Assembly: GCF_028885415.1 (NCBI RefSeq)
Contig: NZ_CP118527.1
Location: forward strand, 496,001-560,000
Length of the DNA stretch: 64,000 bases
Origin: Streptomyces coeruleorubidus
GTDB lineage: Bacteria > Actinomycetota > Actinomycetes > Streptomycetales > Streptomycetaceae
Reading direction: 5' to 3'
Shown: positions 31,279-41,024 of the stretch, piece by piece
Layout of the letters: the number at the start of each line of letters is the position of its first letter
How positions within the stretch are numbered: the first letter of the stretch is position 1
Notes under the pieces: model-generated
Database searches by the model: none
Told to the model about the DNA's origin: nothing
What the model saw: the letters and a program-made list of their open reading frames with translations, nothing else
Program-made: the position numbers and the translations under genes

Positions 31279-31300
31279 ACCTTCATACGGCCGGGAACGG

Positions 31301-31332
31301 CCGAGGGCCCCACCTCGCGGAAGGGCCCTCGG
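31301..31332 (-). terminator. Terminator of the 13-gene amine cluster
   Basis: CCGAGGGCCC (31301-31310) pairs with GGGCCCTCGG (31323-31332) around a 12-base loop, 12 bases beyond the stop of the last gene of the long minus-strand run. Confidence 0.7.
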
Positions 31333-31343
31333 TGTGCCGAGCG

Positions 31344-32627
31344 TCAGCGCAGCTTGTCCTTGGCCTTGTAGTAGGCGCCGCCGAACGGCAGGAACCAGGG
31401 GGTGCCGTTGTAGAAGGGGACGGGGACCTTGGGGAAGCCGAGGCCGCGCAGCGGGTTGGCCTCCGGGCGGCCGTCCATCATCTCGGCGACCGCGCGGCCC
31501 ATGTAGGTGGCCATCTGGACCCCGTGGCCGCAGTAACCCATCGAGTAGTACAGGCCGTTCGCCTCACCGGCGTGCGGCAGGCGGTCCCAGGAGAAGCCGA
31601 CCATGCCGCCCCACACGTAGTCGATCCGCACCCCGGCGAGCTGCGGGAAGATCTCGGTCATCTCCCGCTTGAGGATGTCGCCGCTCTTGACGTCGGAGGC
31701 CGGATCGGAGGGGGCGAAACGGGCCCGGCCGCCGAAGGCGAGGCGGTTGTCGGGGGTGAGGCGGATGTAGTGGCCGATGTTCTTGGAGTCGACCACCAGG
31801 CGGCCGTTGGGGATCAGCTCCTTGGCGCGCGCCTCGCCTAGCGGTTCGGTGACGATGATGAAGCTGCCGACGTTGATGAGCCGCTTGCGGAACCACGGCA
31901 GCGCCTTGTCGGTGTAGGCGTCGGTCGCGGCCATGACCTGCTTGGCACGGATCGTGCCGTTCAGGGTCTCGACCACGAACCCGCCGCCCGGCAGACGGGT
32001 CAGGCCGGTGGCCGCATTCCGCTCGTGGATCTCGGCGCCGCCCCGTTCGGCGGCCTCGGCGAGGCCGTGCACGTACTTGCCCACGTGCAGGGCGGCGCTC
32101 AGCGGGTCGAGCAGGGCGCCGTGGTAGTAGTCCGAGCCCAGCTCAGACTTCAGCTCGCCGCGGGTCAGCAGCCGGGTCTCGTGGCCGAAGTTGTCGGCCA
32201 GGTCGCGCTGGGTGGCCCGCATCGACTCGAAGTGCTGCGGCTTGAAGGCCACTCCGAGCCGGCCCGCCCGGTGGAAGTCGCAGTCGATCCGCTCCGTCCG
32301 CGTGATCTCCTCGACCACGTCGACCGCCTCGCGGAAGGAGTCGTACAGTTCGCGGGCGCGCTCCTGGCCGTAGCGCTTGCGGGCCTCGCCGGGGCTGATG
32401 GTGAGGCCCTGGGTGCACATGCTGCCGTTGCGCCCGGAGGCGCCCGAGCCGACCTTGTCCTTCTCGACGAGGACGACCCGGGCTCCCTTGCGGGCGGCGT
32501 GGTAGGCGGTGGACAGGCCGGTGAGGCCGCCGCCGATGACCACCACGTCCGCCTCGTCGGGCAGGTCCTTGCCGGAACGGTCGGGCAGGGCGGGGGCTGT
32601 GTCGAGCCAGTAGGGGATCTGCTTCAT
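31344..32627 (-). CDS. FAD-dependent amine oxidoreductase (PuuB-like)
   Basis: Flavoenzyme of 427 residues of the DAO superfamily, closest in character to gamma-glutamylputrescine oxidase. It has the N-terminal dinucleotide fold (VVIGGGLTGLSTAYHAARKG), GASGRNGSMCTQGL, and C-terminal substrate and FAD blocks DYVWGGMVGFSWDRLPHAG and GYCGHGVQMATYMGR. The ATG at 32627 has GAGGA 8 bases upstream. It would oxidise an amine to an aldehyde, which the aldehyde dehydrogenase in the same run could take further. No gamma-glutamyl-polyamine synthetase is in the window, so the true substrate is open. Confidence 0.86.
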   Translation of the reverse strand: MKQIPYWLDTAPALPDRSGKDLPDEADVVVIGGGLTGLSTAYHAARKGARVVLVEKDKVGSGASGRNGSMCTQGLTISPGEARKRYGQERARELYDSFREAVDVVEEITRTERIDCDFHRAGRLGVAFKPQHFESMRATQRDLADNFGHETRLLTRGELKSELGSDYYHGALLDPLSAALHVGKYVHGLAEAAERGGAEIHERNAATGLTRLPGGGFVVETLNGTIRAKQVMAATDAYTDKALPWFRKRLINVGSFIIVTEPLGEARAKELIPNGRLVVDSKNIGHYIRLTPDNRLAFGGRARFAPSDPASDVKSGDILKREMTEIFPQLAGVRIDYVWGGMVGFSWDRLPHAGEANGLYYSMGYCGHGVQMATYMGRAVAEMMDGRPEANPLRGLGFPKVPVPFYNGTPWFLPFGGAYYKAKDKLR

Positions 32628-32658
32628 GGCGTGCGTCCTCACAAACGTCCGGAAGGGT

Positions 32659-33324
32659 TCAGCAGCCGAGCAGCTTCGGCAGGCCCGTCAGGTCGGGCAG
32701 TTCGTCGTAGGGCTGGTAGTCGGCGCTGCCGGGGCGGCCGAAGCGGTTGATCCACACGCGGCGCTTCAGGCCGAGGTCGCGGGTGGGGATGTGGTCGTAC
32801 TCCCAGCCCTGGGCGGTGTGGATGACCTGGGACGGCTCGACGCCCATGGTCTTGAAGGCGTGCTCGAAGGTCTGCCGGTCCGGCTTGTAGGCGCCGGCCT
32901 GCTGGGCGGTGATGACGTGATCGAACTCCACGCCGATGTTCTCGACGTTGCGCGCGATCAGGTCGTCGTCGGTGTTGGAGATGATGGCGATCTCGTACCG
33001 GGACTTCAGCGCGCGCAGGGCGTCCGGGACCTCCGGGAACGGGCCGAAGGTGGGGACGGCGTCGACCAGGGCGTCGCCGTCGGAGTCGCGGTACTCCAGG
33101 CCGTGCAGGCGCATGGCGTTGCGCAGGCTGGAGTGCAGGATCTCGTGGTACGGGCGGTAGGCCTCCAGGACGGCCTGGAAGCGCATGACGCGGAAGTCGT
33201 CGAGGAACTCGTCGACGTCCAGGTTGTCCAGATCCAGCCGGTCCTCCAGGACCTTCAGGGTGGTGGGGCCGAGCTGGAAGTCGACGAGGGTGCCGTAGGC
33301 GTCGAAGGTGACGATCTCTCGCAT
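32659..33324 (-). CDS. Haloacid dehalogenase type II-like hydrolase
   Basis: HAD-superfamily protein of 221 residues. The nucleophile Asp is in VTFDAYGTLVDF, the second motif is IISNTDDD, the Lys motif is AYKPDRQTFEHAF and the acidic motif surrounds WEYDHIPTRDLGLKR. This pattern fits the haloacid dehalogenase type II branch, although in amine clusters such proteins may act on phosphorylated or other intermediates. It lies within the long run, 31 bases before the flavin oxidase, and the ATG at 33324 follows GAGG. Confidence 0.83.
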   Translation of the reverse strand: MREIVTFDAYGTLVDFQLGPTTLKVLEDRLDLDNLDVDEFLDDFRVMRFQAVLEAYRPYHEILHSSLRNAMRLHGLEYRDSDGDALVDAVPTFGPFPEVPDALRALKSRYEIAIISNTDDDLIARNVENIGVEFDHVITAQQAGAYKPDRQTFEHAFKTMGVEPSQVIHTAQGWEYDHIPTRDLGLKRRVWINRFGRPGSADYQPYDELPDLTGLPKLLGC

Positions 33325-33369
33325 GGCGTCTAGCCTCAATTCGTGGAATCAGAAGGGGACTTCGGGTCT

Positions 33370-34308
33370 TCAGACGACGCGTTCGCCGGGAGCGACGATC
33401 GCGTCCAGGGCGGCCAGATCGGCCGCGTCGGGAAGCCAGTCGGCCGCCGCCGCGTTGGCGGTGACCTGCGCCGGGGTCATGGCGCCGCAGATGACCGAGC
33501 CGACCGCGGGCAGTGCGGCCAGTGCGCCGACGGCGACCTGGAGGAGGGTCAGGCCGCGCTCGGCGGCGTACGCGGTGAACGCCTCGACACGGTCGAGAGC
33601 GGCGTCGGTGAGCCAGCCCTGCCGCCAGGACAGCCGGCTGCCGGGCGGGGGCTGCTGACCGCGCCGGTACTTGCCGCTGAGCAGGCCGTTGGCGAGCGGG
33701 TAGTACGGCAGGAGTCCGAGGCCGTGGCGCAGGCAGGCCGGGATCAGGTCGTTCTCCACGCTGCGGTCGAGCAGGTGGTAGCGGGCCTGAGTGGAGACGA
33801 AGGCGTCGCTGAGCTGCTCGGCCGGCAGGTTGGAGCAGCCGATGTAGCCGATCTTGCCCTCGTCGACGAGTTCGCGCAGGGCGGCGACCGTCTCCTCCAG
33901 CGGGGTGACGCCGTCCGGCTCGTGGTACTGGTACAGGTCGATCCGGTCGGTGCCGAGACGGCGGAGCGAGGCTTCGACGGCGTACCGGATGTACGCGCGG
34001 GCACCCCGTCGGCCGTACTGGCCGGCCTCCGGGCCCATCTCCATGCCGAACTTGGTGGCCAGGACGACGTCGTCACGGCGGCCCTTGAGGGCGGCGCCGA
34101 GGAGGCGTTCACCGTCGCCGCGGGCACCGCCGCTCTCGCCGAACCCGCCGTACATGTCGGCGGTGTCGAACAGGGTGATCCCGGCGTCGAGGGCCGCGTG
34201 GACGACGGCTTTGGTGCCGTCCTCGTCGAGGCGGGAACCGAAGTTGTTGCCGCCGACGCCGACGACGGAGACGGCCGGGCCGCGTTCGCCCAGGGTGCGG
34301 TATCTCAT
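33370..34308 (-). CDS. Aldo/keto reductase
   Basis: NADPH-dependent oxidoreductase of 312 residues with the AKR tetrad visible: Asp and Tyr in LFDTADMYGG, Lys in LATKFG and His in YQYHEPDG. The cofactor end GLLPYYPLANGLLSGKYRRG is also typical. The ATG at 34308 has AGAGGAG 7 bases upstream. In this cluster it may reduce or oxidise an aldehyde intermediate made by the flavin oxidases or aminotransferase. Confidence 0.88.
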   Translation of the reverse strand: MRYRTLGERGPAVSVVGVGGNNFGSRLDEDGTKAVVHAALDAGITLFDTADMYGGFGESGGARGDGERLLGAALKGRRDDVVLATKFGMEMGPEAGQYGRRGARAYIRYAVEASLRRLGTDRIDLYQYHEPDGVTPLEETVAALRELVDEGKIGYIGCSNLPAEQLSDAFVSTQARYHLLDRSVENDLIPACLRHGLGLLPYYPLANGLLSGKYRRGQQPPPGSRLSWRQGWLTDAALDRVEAFTAYAAERGLTLLQVAVGALAALPAVGSVICGAMTPAQVTANAAAADWLPDAADLAALDAIVAPGERVV

Positions 34309-34330
34309 GACCGGGCTCCTCTCATGGCGC

Positions 34331-35794
34331 TCATGACCGGCTCCCGAATCCGATGCAGACGTTCTTCGTCTGCGTGTAGCTCGCCAGCGCTTCGAGGCCC
34401 TTCTCCCGGCCCCACCCGCTGTGCTTGTAGCCGCCGAAGGGCAGCTCGACGCCGGTGCCGACACCGGTGGCGTTGACGTAGACCTGTCCGGCCCGGATGC
34501 CTTCGGCCAGGCGCATCGCCTTGTCGATGTCGCGGGTCCAGACGTAGGAGGACAGGCCGTACGGGCTGTCGTTGGCGATCTCAAGGGCGTCGTCGGCGTC
34601 GTCGAAGTCGATGACGGTGACGACGGGGCCGAAGATCTCCTCGCGGGCGCAACGGGCCTGGTTGGTCAGGCCGGTGAGGACGGTCGGCTCGATGTAGTAG
34701 CCGTCGGCCAGGGCCGGGTCGGACGGCGCGCCGCCACCGACACGGACCGTGGCGCCCTCCTGCCGGGCCAGGTCGAGGTAGCCCAGCACTCGGTCGCGCT
34801 GACGGGCGGCGACCAGCGGGCCGATGTCCGGGTCCGTCAGACCCGGCCCGACGCGCAGGGTGGCGATCTTCTCCACCAGCCGGTCCAGGAACTCCTCCGC
34901 GCCGCGCTGCAGCAGCAGCCGGGTGCCGGCCGAGCACATCTGCCCGGCGTTGCTGAACGACGCGCCCAGGATCGCCTTCAGCGCCAGGTCGAAGTCGGCG
35001 TCGGCGAAGACGACGAACGGCGACTTGCCGCCCAGCTCGGTCACCGAGGGCACCACGTTGGCGGCGGCCGCCTGGGCGACCTTGATGCCGGTGGGTACCG
35101 AGCCGGTGAAGGTGACCTGGTCGATGCCGGGGTGCCCGGCGAGGGCCGCGCCGGTCTCGCCGTCGCCGGGTACGACGTTCAGCACGCCCGGCGGCAGCCC
35201 GCACTCCAGTGCGATACGGCCGATCTCCAGCGGGGTGAGCGGCGCCTCCGGGGAGGGCTTGAGCACCACCGTGCAGCCCGCGGCCAAGGCGGGCGCCGAG
35301 CCCCGCGCGGTGTTCTGGAGCGGGTAGTTGAACGGGATGATCTGACCGGAGACCCCGATCGGCTCACGCACGGTGTAGTCGATCAGACCGGGTCCGAGAG
35401 GGATCGTGGAACCGCCGAGCTTGTCGGCGAAGCCCGCGTAGAACTCGAAGTAGCGGGCGGCGGACTCGACATCGGCCTTCGCCTGACTGAGCGGCTTGCC
35501 GACGTCCTGGCTCTCCAGGCGCGCCAGCCACTCGCCCTCGCGTCGAATCGCCTCCGCGATGCGCAGGAGGAGCCTGCCCCGGTCCGCGGCGCGCATCCGG
35601 GCCCACTCGGGCGAGGTGAACGCCGCGCGCGCCGCCGCCACCGCCTGGTCGACGTCCGCCGGGCCGGCGTGGGCGACCTCGGCGAGGGCCGTGCCGTCCG
35701 ACGGATCGAGGACCGTGAAGCTCCGGCCGTCGGCGGCGGAGACCTGCTTGCCGTCGATCAACAACAGTTCGGTCAGCGGGAGTTCGCCGCTCAT
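34331..35794 (-). CDS. NAD-dependent aldehyde dehydrogenase
   Basis: Aldehyde dehydrogenase of 487 residues, converting an amino- or acylamino-aldehyde to its acid. The general-base Glu is in TELGGKSPFVVF and the catalytic Cys in SNAGQMCSAGTR; the nucleotide segment GQIIPFNYPLQ and the late IFGPVVTVIDF are present. It resembles betaine/aminobutyraldehyde dehydrogenases. The start overlaps the AstE-like gene stop as ATGA. It probably follows the aminotransferase and oxidases in the same pathway. Confidence 0.9.
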   Translation of the reverse strand: MSGELPLTELLLIDGKQVSAADGRSFTVLDPSDGTALAEVAHAGPADVDQAVAAARAAFTSPEWARMRAADRGRLLLRIAEAIRREGEWLARLESQDVGKPLSQAKADVESAARYFEFYAGFADKLGGSTIPLGPGLIDYTVREPIGVSGQIIPFNYPLQNTARGSAPALAAGCTVVLKPSPEAPLTPLEIGRIALECGLPPGVLNVVPGDGETGAALAGHPGIDQVTFTGSVPTGIKVAQAAAANVVPSVTELGGKSPFVVFADADFDLALKAILGASFSNAGQMCSAGTRLLLQRGAEEFLDRLVEKIATLRVGPGLTDPDIGPLVAARQRDRVLGYLDLARQEGATVRVGGGAPSDPALADGYYIEPTVLTGLTNQARCAREEIFGPVVTVIDFDDADDALEIANDSPYGLSSYVWTRDIDKAMRLAEGIRAGQVYVNATGVGTGVELPFGGYKHSGWGREKGLEALASYTQTKNVCIGFGSRS

Positions 35795-36744
35795 GGCTGG
35801 ATCTCTCCCTGCACCTCACCGAAGATGACCACCTCGTCGCCCGGGCGGACGGTGCGAATCCGGCGCACCCAGAGCACGATGCCGTCCTGCGGGGCGCGGA
35901 CCTCCTCCAGCGTGTTGCCGTAGTGGTCGACGATCTGGGCGATCAGGTCGCCTTCCTTGCAGGTCTCGCCGGGCTCGGCGTGGCCGAGGAAGAAGCCGCC
36001 GGCGGCGGACCGGGCGAAGGTGCCGGAGACGGTCGTGTAGCTGTCTCGCAGTTCCGCCTCGCCGTCGATCATCTTCAGCTGCCGCAAGATGTTGCGGATC
36101 GAGTGGACGTGCAGGGCGACGTTCTGCTCGCGGTAGGTGCCGCCGCCCGCCTCGATGGTGACGGCGGGCTTGCCCGCCGCCAGGGTGGGGTGACGGACCG
36201 TGCCGCCCCACTTGCCGCCCTTCCACACCAGCTCATGACCGGCCGCGAGGGCGAGGTCGGTCGCCAGGTCCTCGTAGCCGCCCTGGAGGATGACGAGCGG
36301 GGCGATCTCGCCGAAGGTGCCGCCCGTGTGCAGGTCGACCAGGGCGTCGATGGCGGGGACGACTTGCTCGACGAAGGTGGCGGCCAGGCGCAGGGAGTAC
36401 GAACCGTCCGCGTCGCCCGGGAAGATCCGGTTGAGGTTCAGGTAGTCCAGACCGCTGGTGCGGGCGGCTGCCTCGAAGGCGGGGGTGTTCATGCAGGGGA
36501 TGCCGACGAGGGTGCCGCGCAGGGTGGCCGGGTCGATGTCGGCGAGGACGCGGCGGATGGCCTCCTGCCCGTCGTACTCGTCGCCGTGGACACCGGCGTC
36601 CACGCACAGCACCGGGCCGTCCTCGGTGCCGTTGACGACGATCAGCGGGATGCCCAGCTCCACGCCGTAGCTGCTGGTGCCGACCGGGATCAGACCCTGG
36701 GCGCGCTCGCCGGGGGCGACGGTCAGGGAACCGATGGAGTACAT
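35791..36744 (-). CDS. AstE/aspartoacylase-family deacylase (DoeB-like), first copy
   Basis: Zinc-dependent amidohydrolase of 317 residues. Zn ligands are in VDAGVHGDEYDGQEA and DLHTGG, and the catalytic Glu is in VTIEAGGGTYREQ. The C-terminal beta-barrel (GDLIAQIVDHYGN through GDEVVIFGE) resembles N-acetyl-diaminobutyrate deacetylase (DoeB/EutE) more than true succinylglutamate desuccinylase. It would remove an acyl group from an amine or amino acid. The ATG at 36744 follows AAAGGA by 5 bases, and it sits between aminotransferase and aldehyde dehydrogenase genes. Confidence 0.85.
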   Translation of the reverse strand: MYSIGSLTVAPGERAQGLIPVGTSSYGVELGIPLIVVNGTEDGPVLCVDAGVHGDEYDGQEAIRRVLADIDPATLRGTLVGIPCMNTPAFEAAARTSGLDYLNLNRIFPGDADGSYSLRLAATFVEQVVPAIDALVDLHTGGTFGEIAPLVILQGGYEDLATDLALAAGHELVWKGGKWGGTVRHPTLAAGKPAVTIEAGGGTYREQNVALHVHSIRNILRQLKMIDGEAELRDSYTTVSGTFARSAAGGFFLGHAEPGETCKEGDLIAQIVDHYGNTLEEVRAPQDGIVLWVRRIRTVRPGDEVVIFGEVQGEIQP

Positions 36745-36767
36745 GTCGTTCCTTTCGAAAAGGTGGA

Positions 36768-38126
36768 TCACAGGCGGGCGGAGGCCTCGTCGAGGGTGTC
36801 CGCGATGATGTCGGCGATACGGTCCAGCAGTGCGCGGTCGCTGATCAGCGGGGGCGCGATCTGGACCAGCGGGGCGGCACGGTTGTAGACGCGGGCGAGC
36901 AGCCCGGCCTCGCGCAGACGGCGCGGGATCAGGTCGGCGACGAGCGCGGCGCGCGCGGTGTCGCTGAAGCCGCCGCCGTCGAGGTCGCCGACGAGTTCGA
37001 GGGCGTAGAAGTATCCGGCGCCGCGGACGTCACCGACGATGGGCAGGTCCCCGAGGGAGGTCATGCGGGTGGCGAGGTGGTCCTGGTGGCCGCGGACGTT
37101 CTCCAGGATCCGGTCCCGCTCCATGATCTCCAGGCTGCGCAGGGCGATGGCCGCGCTGAGCGGGTGGCCGCTGAAGGTGTAGCCGTGGTTGAGGACCTCG
37201 CCGGGCTGGTTGATCACCTCGGCGACGCGGTCCGCGACCAGGGTCGCGCCCATGGGGGCGTAGCCGGCGGTGATGCCCTTGGCGACGGTGACGATGTCCG
37301 GCCGGGCGCCGTAGCACTCGCCGCCGAACCACTCCCCCAGCCGGCCGAAGGCGGTGATGACTTCGTCGGCGACCAGCAGGAAGCCGTAGCGGTCGGCCAG
37401 TCGGCGCAGTCCCTGCCAGTAGCCGGCGGGCGGGGTGATGCAGCCGCCCCGGTTCTGCACCGGCTCGGCGATGAGCATCGCCACGGTTTCAGGTCCCGCG
37501 GCGAGGACCGTGGCCTCCACGTCGGCGAGCAGGTGCGCGGTGAAGCCCGCCTCGTCCAGCGGCTGTTCCAGAGCGGCCCGGTTGGTGTTGGCGACGAAGT
37601 GGGTCTCGACGGCGGGCGGCCCGTACGGCTCGGTGAGACCGGGGTCGTCGGTGAAGGACAGCGCCCCCAGGGTCAGCCCGTGGTAGGCGCCGCGCCGGGA
37701 GATGGCCTTGATCCGGCCCGCCTCGCCGCGCAGGGTGTGGTACCTGCGGGCGATCTTCCAGGCGGTCTCCACCGCCTCGGCGCCGCCGCCGCTGAAGAAG
37801 ACGTGCTCGATGCCGTCGGGGGCCAGGGCGGCAAGGCGCTCCGCGAGAGCCAGGCCGGTGGGGTGGGCGGAATCCGACCACAGGGGGCTGTAGCACAGTT
37901 CGCGCAGTTGCTTCTGGGCCGCTTCGGCGATCTCGTCGGCGTAGGAGTAGCCGATCTGGCAGCAGTACAGCCCGGACAGGCCGTCGATGTAGCGGTTGCC
38001 GGCCGCGTCGTCGACGTACGGTCCCTCGCCGTGGCGCACGACGAAGAGGTCCTTGCCGGGCTTCGCGAGCGATCCGTTGGCGGTCATGTTCAGCAGCAGG
38101 TGCCGCTGAGCGGTGGTGGTGGTCAT
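36768..38126 (-). CDS. Class III aminotransferase (omega-amino acid/diamine type)
   Basis: PLP-dependent transaminase of 452 residues that moves a terminal amino group to pyruvate or 2-oxoglutarate. The PLP Lys lies in VTVAKGITAGYAPMGA, the Asp in LVADEVITAFGRLGEWFG, and the Gly-rich phosphate cup in FFSGGGAEAVETAWK. It is similar in kind to putrescine- or beta-alanine:pyruvate transaminases. The start overlaps the PotC-like permease stop as ATGA, which ties uptake to the first catabolic step. Confidence 0.9.
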   Translation of the reverse strand: MTTTTAQRHLLLNMTANGSLAKPGKDLFVVRHGEGPYVDDAAGNRYIDGLSGLYCCQIGYSYADEIAEAAQKQLRELCYSPLWSDSAHPTGLALAERLAALAPDGIEHVFFSGGGAEAVETAWKIARRYHTLRGEAGRIKAISRRGAYHGLTLGALSFTDDPGLTEPYGPPAVETHFVANTNRAALEQPLDEAGFTAHLLADVEATVLAAGPETVAMLIAEPVQNRGGCITPPAGYWQGLRRLADRYGFLLVADEVITAFGRLGEWFGGECYGARPDIVTVAKGITAGYAPMGATLVADRVAEVINQPGEVLNHGYTFSGHPLSAAIALRSLEIMERDRILENVRGHQDHLATRMTSLGDLPIVGDVRGAGYFYALELVGDLDGGGFSDTARAALVADLIPRRLREAGLLARVYNRAAPLVQIAPPLISDRALLDRIADIIADTLDEASARL

Positions 38127-38989
38127 ACGGCCTCGCCTCCGGGTGCGGCGATCCCTGCCGTGTTCTCGACCGACAGCAGGGAGTCCTGCCGTCCGGAGCC
38201 GAGCCAGCGCACCAGGGCCACCAGGGCGAGGGCGAGGATCGCGAAAGCGATCAGGATCGCGCTGATCGCGGTCACGCTGGGGTCGATGTCGAAGGTCAGG
38301 GAGTTGTAGATCTGCACCGGCAGGGTGACGGTGTCGACCGAGGACAGGAACTGCGAGATGTAGAACTCGTCGAAGCTGGTGATGAAGGAGAAGATCGCCG
38401 CCGCGATCATGCCGGGGGCGGCCAGGGGGAAGGTGATCCGCCGGGCGATGGTCAGCCGGCCGGCGCCCATGCTGGCGGCGGCGTCCTCCAGCCGCTCGTC
38501 GATCCCGCGCAGGGTCGCCACCAGGATCAGCACCGCGATCGGCGAGGCCAGCACGGTGTGGCCGAGAGCGATCGCGAGCGGGCTGCCCAGCATCGAGGCC
38601 GGTTCGAAGAGCAGGAACAGGCCCAGGGCGGTGACGATCTGCGGGATGAGCAACGGTCCGAGGACCAGGGCGTAGACCGCGGAGCGCAACGGCAGTTCGC
38701 TGCGGGTCAGGGCGGTCGCCGCGGTCACACCGATGACCAGCGAGAACACGGTACTCAGGCAGGCGACCAGCGCGCTCAGCGACAGCGCGGCCGGCCACTT
38801 GCTGCCGTCGGCGAACAGTGCCTTGTACCAGCCGAGCGTCCAGGAGTCCGGGGGGAAGGCGGCGAAGGCGTTGTCGCTGAAGGAGGTGACGAGGATGACG
38901 ACGATCGGCAGGGCCAGGAACAGCAGGATCACGGTGGCGACCGCGGTCAGGGCGATCCGACCGGCGAGGGTTCTGCGCAGCTCCATCAT
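38123..38989 (-). CDS. Pot-type ABC transporter permease (PotC-like)
   Basis: Inner-membrane permease of 288 residues with six helices. The conserved cytoplasmic EAA-type loop reads LEDAAASMGAGRLTIARRITFPLAAPGM in two parts. The family is that of spermidine/putrescine and related small-cation importers. It overlaps by four bases with the PotB-like gene upstream and the aminotransferase downstream. Confidence 0.9.
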   Translation of the reverse strand: MMELRRTLAGRIALTAVATVILLFLALPIVVILVTSFSDNAFAAFPPDSWTLGWYKALFADGSKWPAALSLSALVACLSTVFSLVIGVTAATALTRSELPLRSAVYALVLGPLLIPQIVTALGLFLLFEPASMLGSPLAIALGHTVLASPIAVLILVATLRGIDERLEDAAASMGAGRLTIARRITFPLAAPGMIAAAIFSFITSFDEFYISQFLSSVDTVTLPVQIYNSLTFDIDPSVTAISAILIAFAILALALVALVRWLGSGRQDSLLSVENTAGIAAPGGEAV

Positions 38990-39882
38990 GACGCACTCCT
39001 CTTCTTCCGGCTGGCGCCGAGCGAGGTGATGAGCTTGACCAGCAGCAGTCCGGCGAAGGTGAGCAGCAGCAGGATGACGCCCTCAGCCGCAGCGCCGTTC
39101 CACTGGTTCTGTTTCATCACTTGCTGGTTGATGAGCGAGGCGATCATCGTCTGGTCGGGGCCGCCCATCAGGGCGGGGGTGATGTAGTAGCCCAGCGACA
39201 GGATGAAGCTGAGCAGTCCGGCACTGGCCAGCCCGGGCGCGACCAGCGGCAGGTAAACCCGGCGGAAGATCGTCACGCGCCCGGCACCCATACTGGCCGC
39301 GGCGGCCAGCAGGCGGCGGTCCACACCGCGCATCACGCCGTACAGCAGCAGCACGGTGTAGGGCAGCATCACCGAGGTGGTACCGATGACCACGCCGATC
39401 TCGTTGTACAGCAGCTGGAACGGCGCCCCGGGAACCCACAGCTTGGCCATGGCCTCGTTCACCAGACCCTTGTCACCGAGCAGGATGATCCAGCCGTAGG
39501 TGCGCACCAGGGCACTGATGAAGTGCGGCACGACCACGATCAGCATCGCCACTCCCGCCCACAAGGGCTTCAGCCGCGAGATCGCATTCGCCAGGACGAA
39601 CCCGAAGACGAGACTGAACAGCGCCGTCTCCGCGGAGATCCGTACGGTGGTCAACAGAACGGAGAGGTTGATGCCCGTCAGAGCTTCGACGTACCAGTGC
39701 AAGGTGAGGGAGCCGTCGGTGCTCTTCAGACTGAGGAACAGTGTGCTGAGGATCGGGTAGACGAACAGCACCAGCAGGTAGACGACGACGGGCAGCGCGT
39801 AGAGGATGCCGACCCTAGTTCTGCGGGAGGCCAGCAGCTTGCGCGGACGGGCGGGGGCGTTGGCGGTCAGGGTGGCGGCCAT
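38986..39882 (-). CDS. Pot-type ABC transporter permease (PotB-like)
   Basis: Inner-membrane permease of 298 residues. An N-terminal helix (VGILYALPVVVYLLVLFVYP) is followed by a large external loop and the EAA loop LAAAASMGAGRVTIFRR. It pairs with the PotC-like protein; three bases separate it from the ATPase gene. Substrate is probably an amine, by family and context. Confidence 0.9.
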   Translation of the reverse strand: MAATLTANAPARPRKLLASRRTRVGILYALPVVVYLLVLFVYPILSTLFLSLKSTDGSLTLHWYVEALTGINLSVLLTTVRISAETALFSLVFGFVLANAISRLKPLWAGVAMLIVVVPHFISALVRTYGWIILLGDKGLVNEAMAKLWVPGAPFQLLYNEIGVVIGTTSVMLPYTVLLLYGVMRGVDRRLLAAAASMGAGRVTIFRRVYLPLVAPGLASAGLLSFILSLGYYITPALMGGPDQTMIASLINQQVMKQNQWNGAAAEGVILLLLTFAGLLLVKLITSLGASRKKRSAS

Positions 39883-39885
39883 GGC

Positions 39886-41024
39886 TCACCCGCCCTGTTC
39901 GACGGCGAAGAGGTTGACGTCCTCGGGGTCGACAGTGATGCCGACCCGCTCGCCGGTGACGGGCCCGCGGCCGGCCGGTACTTCGAGGCGCAGCAGCGGC
40001 GCGTCACCGCCGTCGATGCGTACGCCCGCGCGGACCAACGTGCCGACGTACGTGGCGGTCTCGACCGTGCCGGTACAGAAGCCGTCGTCGGGGGCGCAGG
40101 CCCGCAGCCGGCCCGGCTGGACGGCGACCTTGACCTGGGTGCCGGAGGCCAGCTCGTGGCGTCGTGCCGTCAGCAGGCCACCGGACTGGTCGAGACGGAC
40201 CACGGTGTGTTCATCGGTGTTCTGCAGCACGCGGCCGGGCAGGAAGTTCGCCGCGCCGAGGAAGTCCGCGACGAACGGGGTCCTCGGGCGCTCGAACAAC
40301 TCGCGCGGCGTGTCGAACTGCTCGATCAGGCCGTTGCGCATCACCGCGATCCGGTCCGACAGGACCAGTGCCTCCTCCTGATCGTGCGTCACGTAGATGA
40401 CGGTCAGGCCGAGTTCCTGCTGGATGGTCTTGATCTCGATCTGGAGCTGGTCGCGGAGCTTCTTGTCCAGGGCGCCGAGCGGCTCGTCCATGAGGATCAC
40501 CGGCGGGCGGTAGACCAGCGCGCGGCACAGGGCGACACGCTGCTGCTGCCCGCCGGACAGCTCGCGCGGCTTGCGGCCGCCGAACCCGGACAGGCCCGCG
40601 ATCTCCAGCGTCTCCCCCACCCGCCGGCGGATCTCGTCCTTCGGCACCCCGCGCAGCGTGAGCGGAAAGGCGACATTCTCGCTGACCGTCATGTGCGGGA
40701 AGAGCAGGTACTGCTGGAAGACGAAGCCGAGGTTTCGCTTCTGCGGGGCGAGCCGGGTGACGTCGCGGTCCCCGACGGTGATGGTGCCGGAGTCCGGCTC
40801 GCAGAAACCGGCGATCATCATGAGGGTCGTGGTCTTGCCCGACCCGGAGGCGCCGAGGAAGGTGACGAACTCCCCGGCGGCGATCTCCATGGACGCCTCG
40901 TCGACAGCGACGACGTCCCCGTACGTCTTGCGCAGGGCCACCACCGACAGCGGTTTGCCGGTCGGGTGGGCAGCTTGCCACCGGCCACCTCGACGGACGG
41001 CGTGACCACACCGAATTCAGCCAC
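39886..41024 (-). CDS. Pot-type ABC transporter ATP-binding protein (PotA-like)
   Basis: Cytoplasmic ATPase driving the amine importer. It has Walker A GASGSGKTT, Q-loop LGFVFQQYLLFP, signature ELSGGQQQRVALCRA, Walker B VILMDEPLGALD and a C-terminal TOBE region. A start at the GTG at 40944 gives an intact 352-residue protein. A better start is probably the GTG at 41024, overlapping the binding-protein stop by 8 bases, but one base is missing near 40969 between them. Either way all catalytic parts are intact. Confidence 0.9.
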
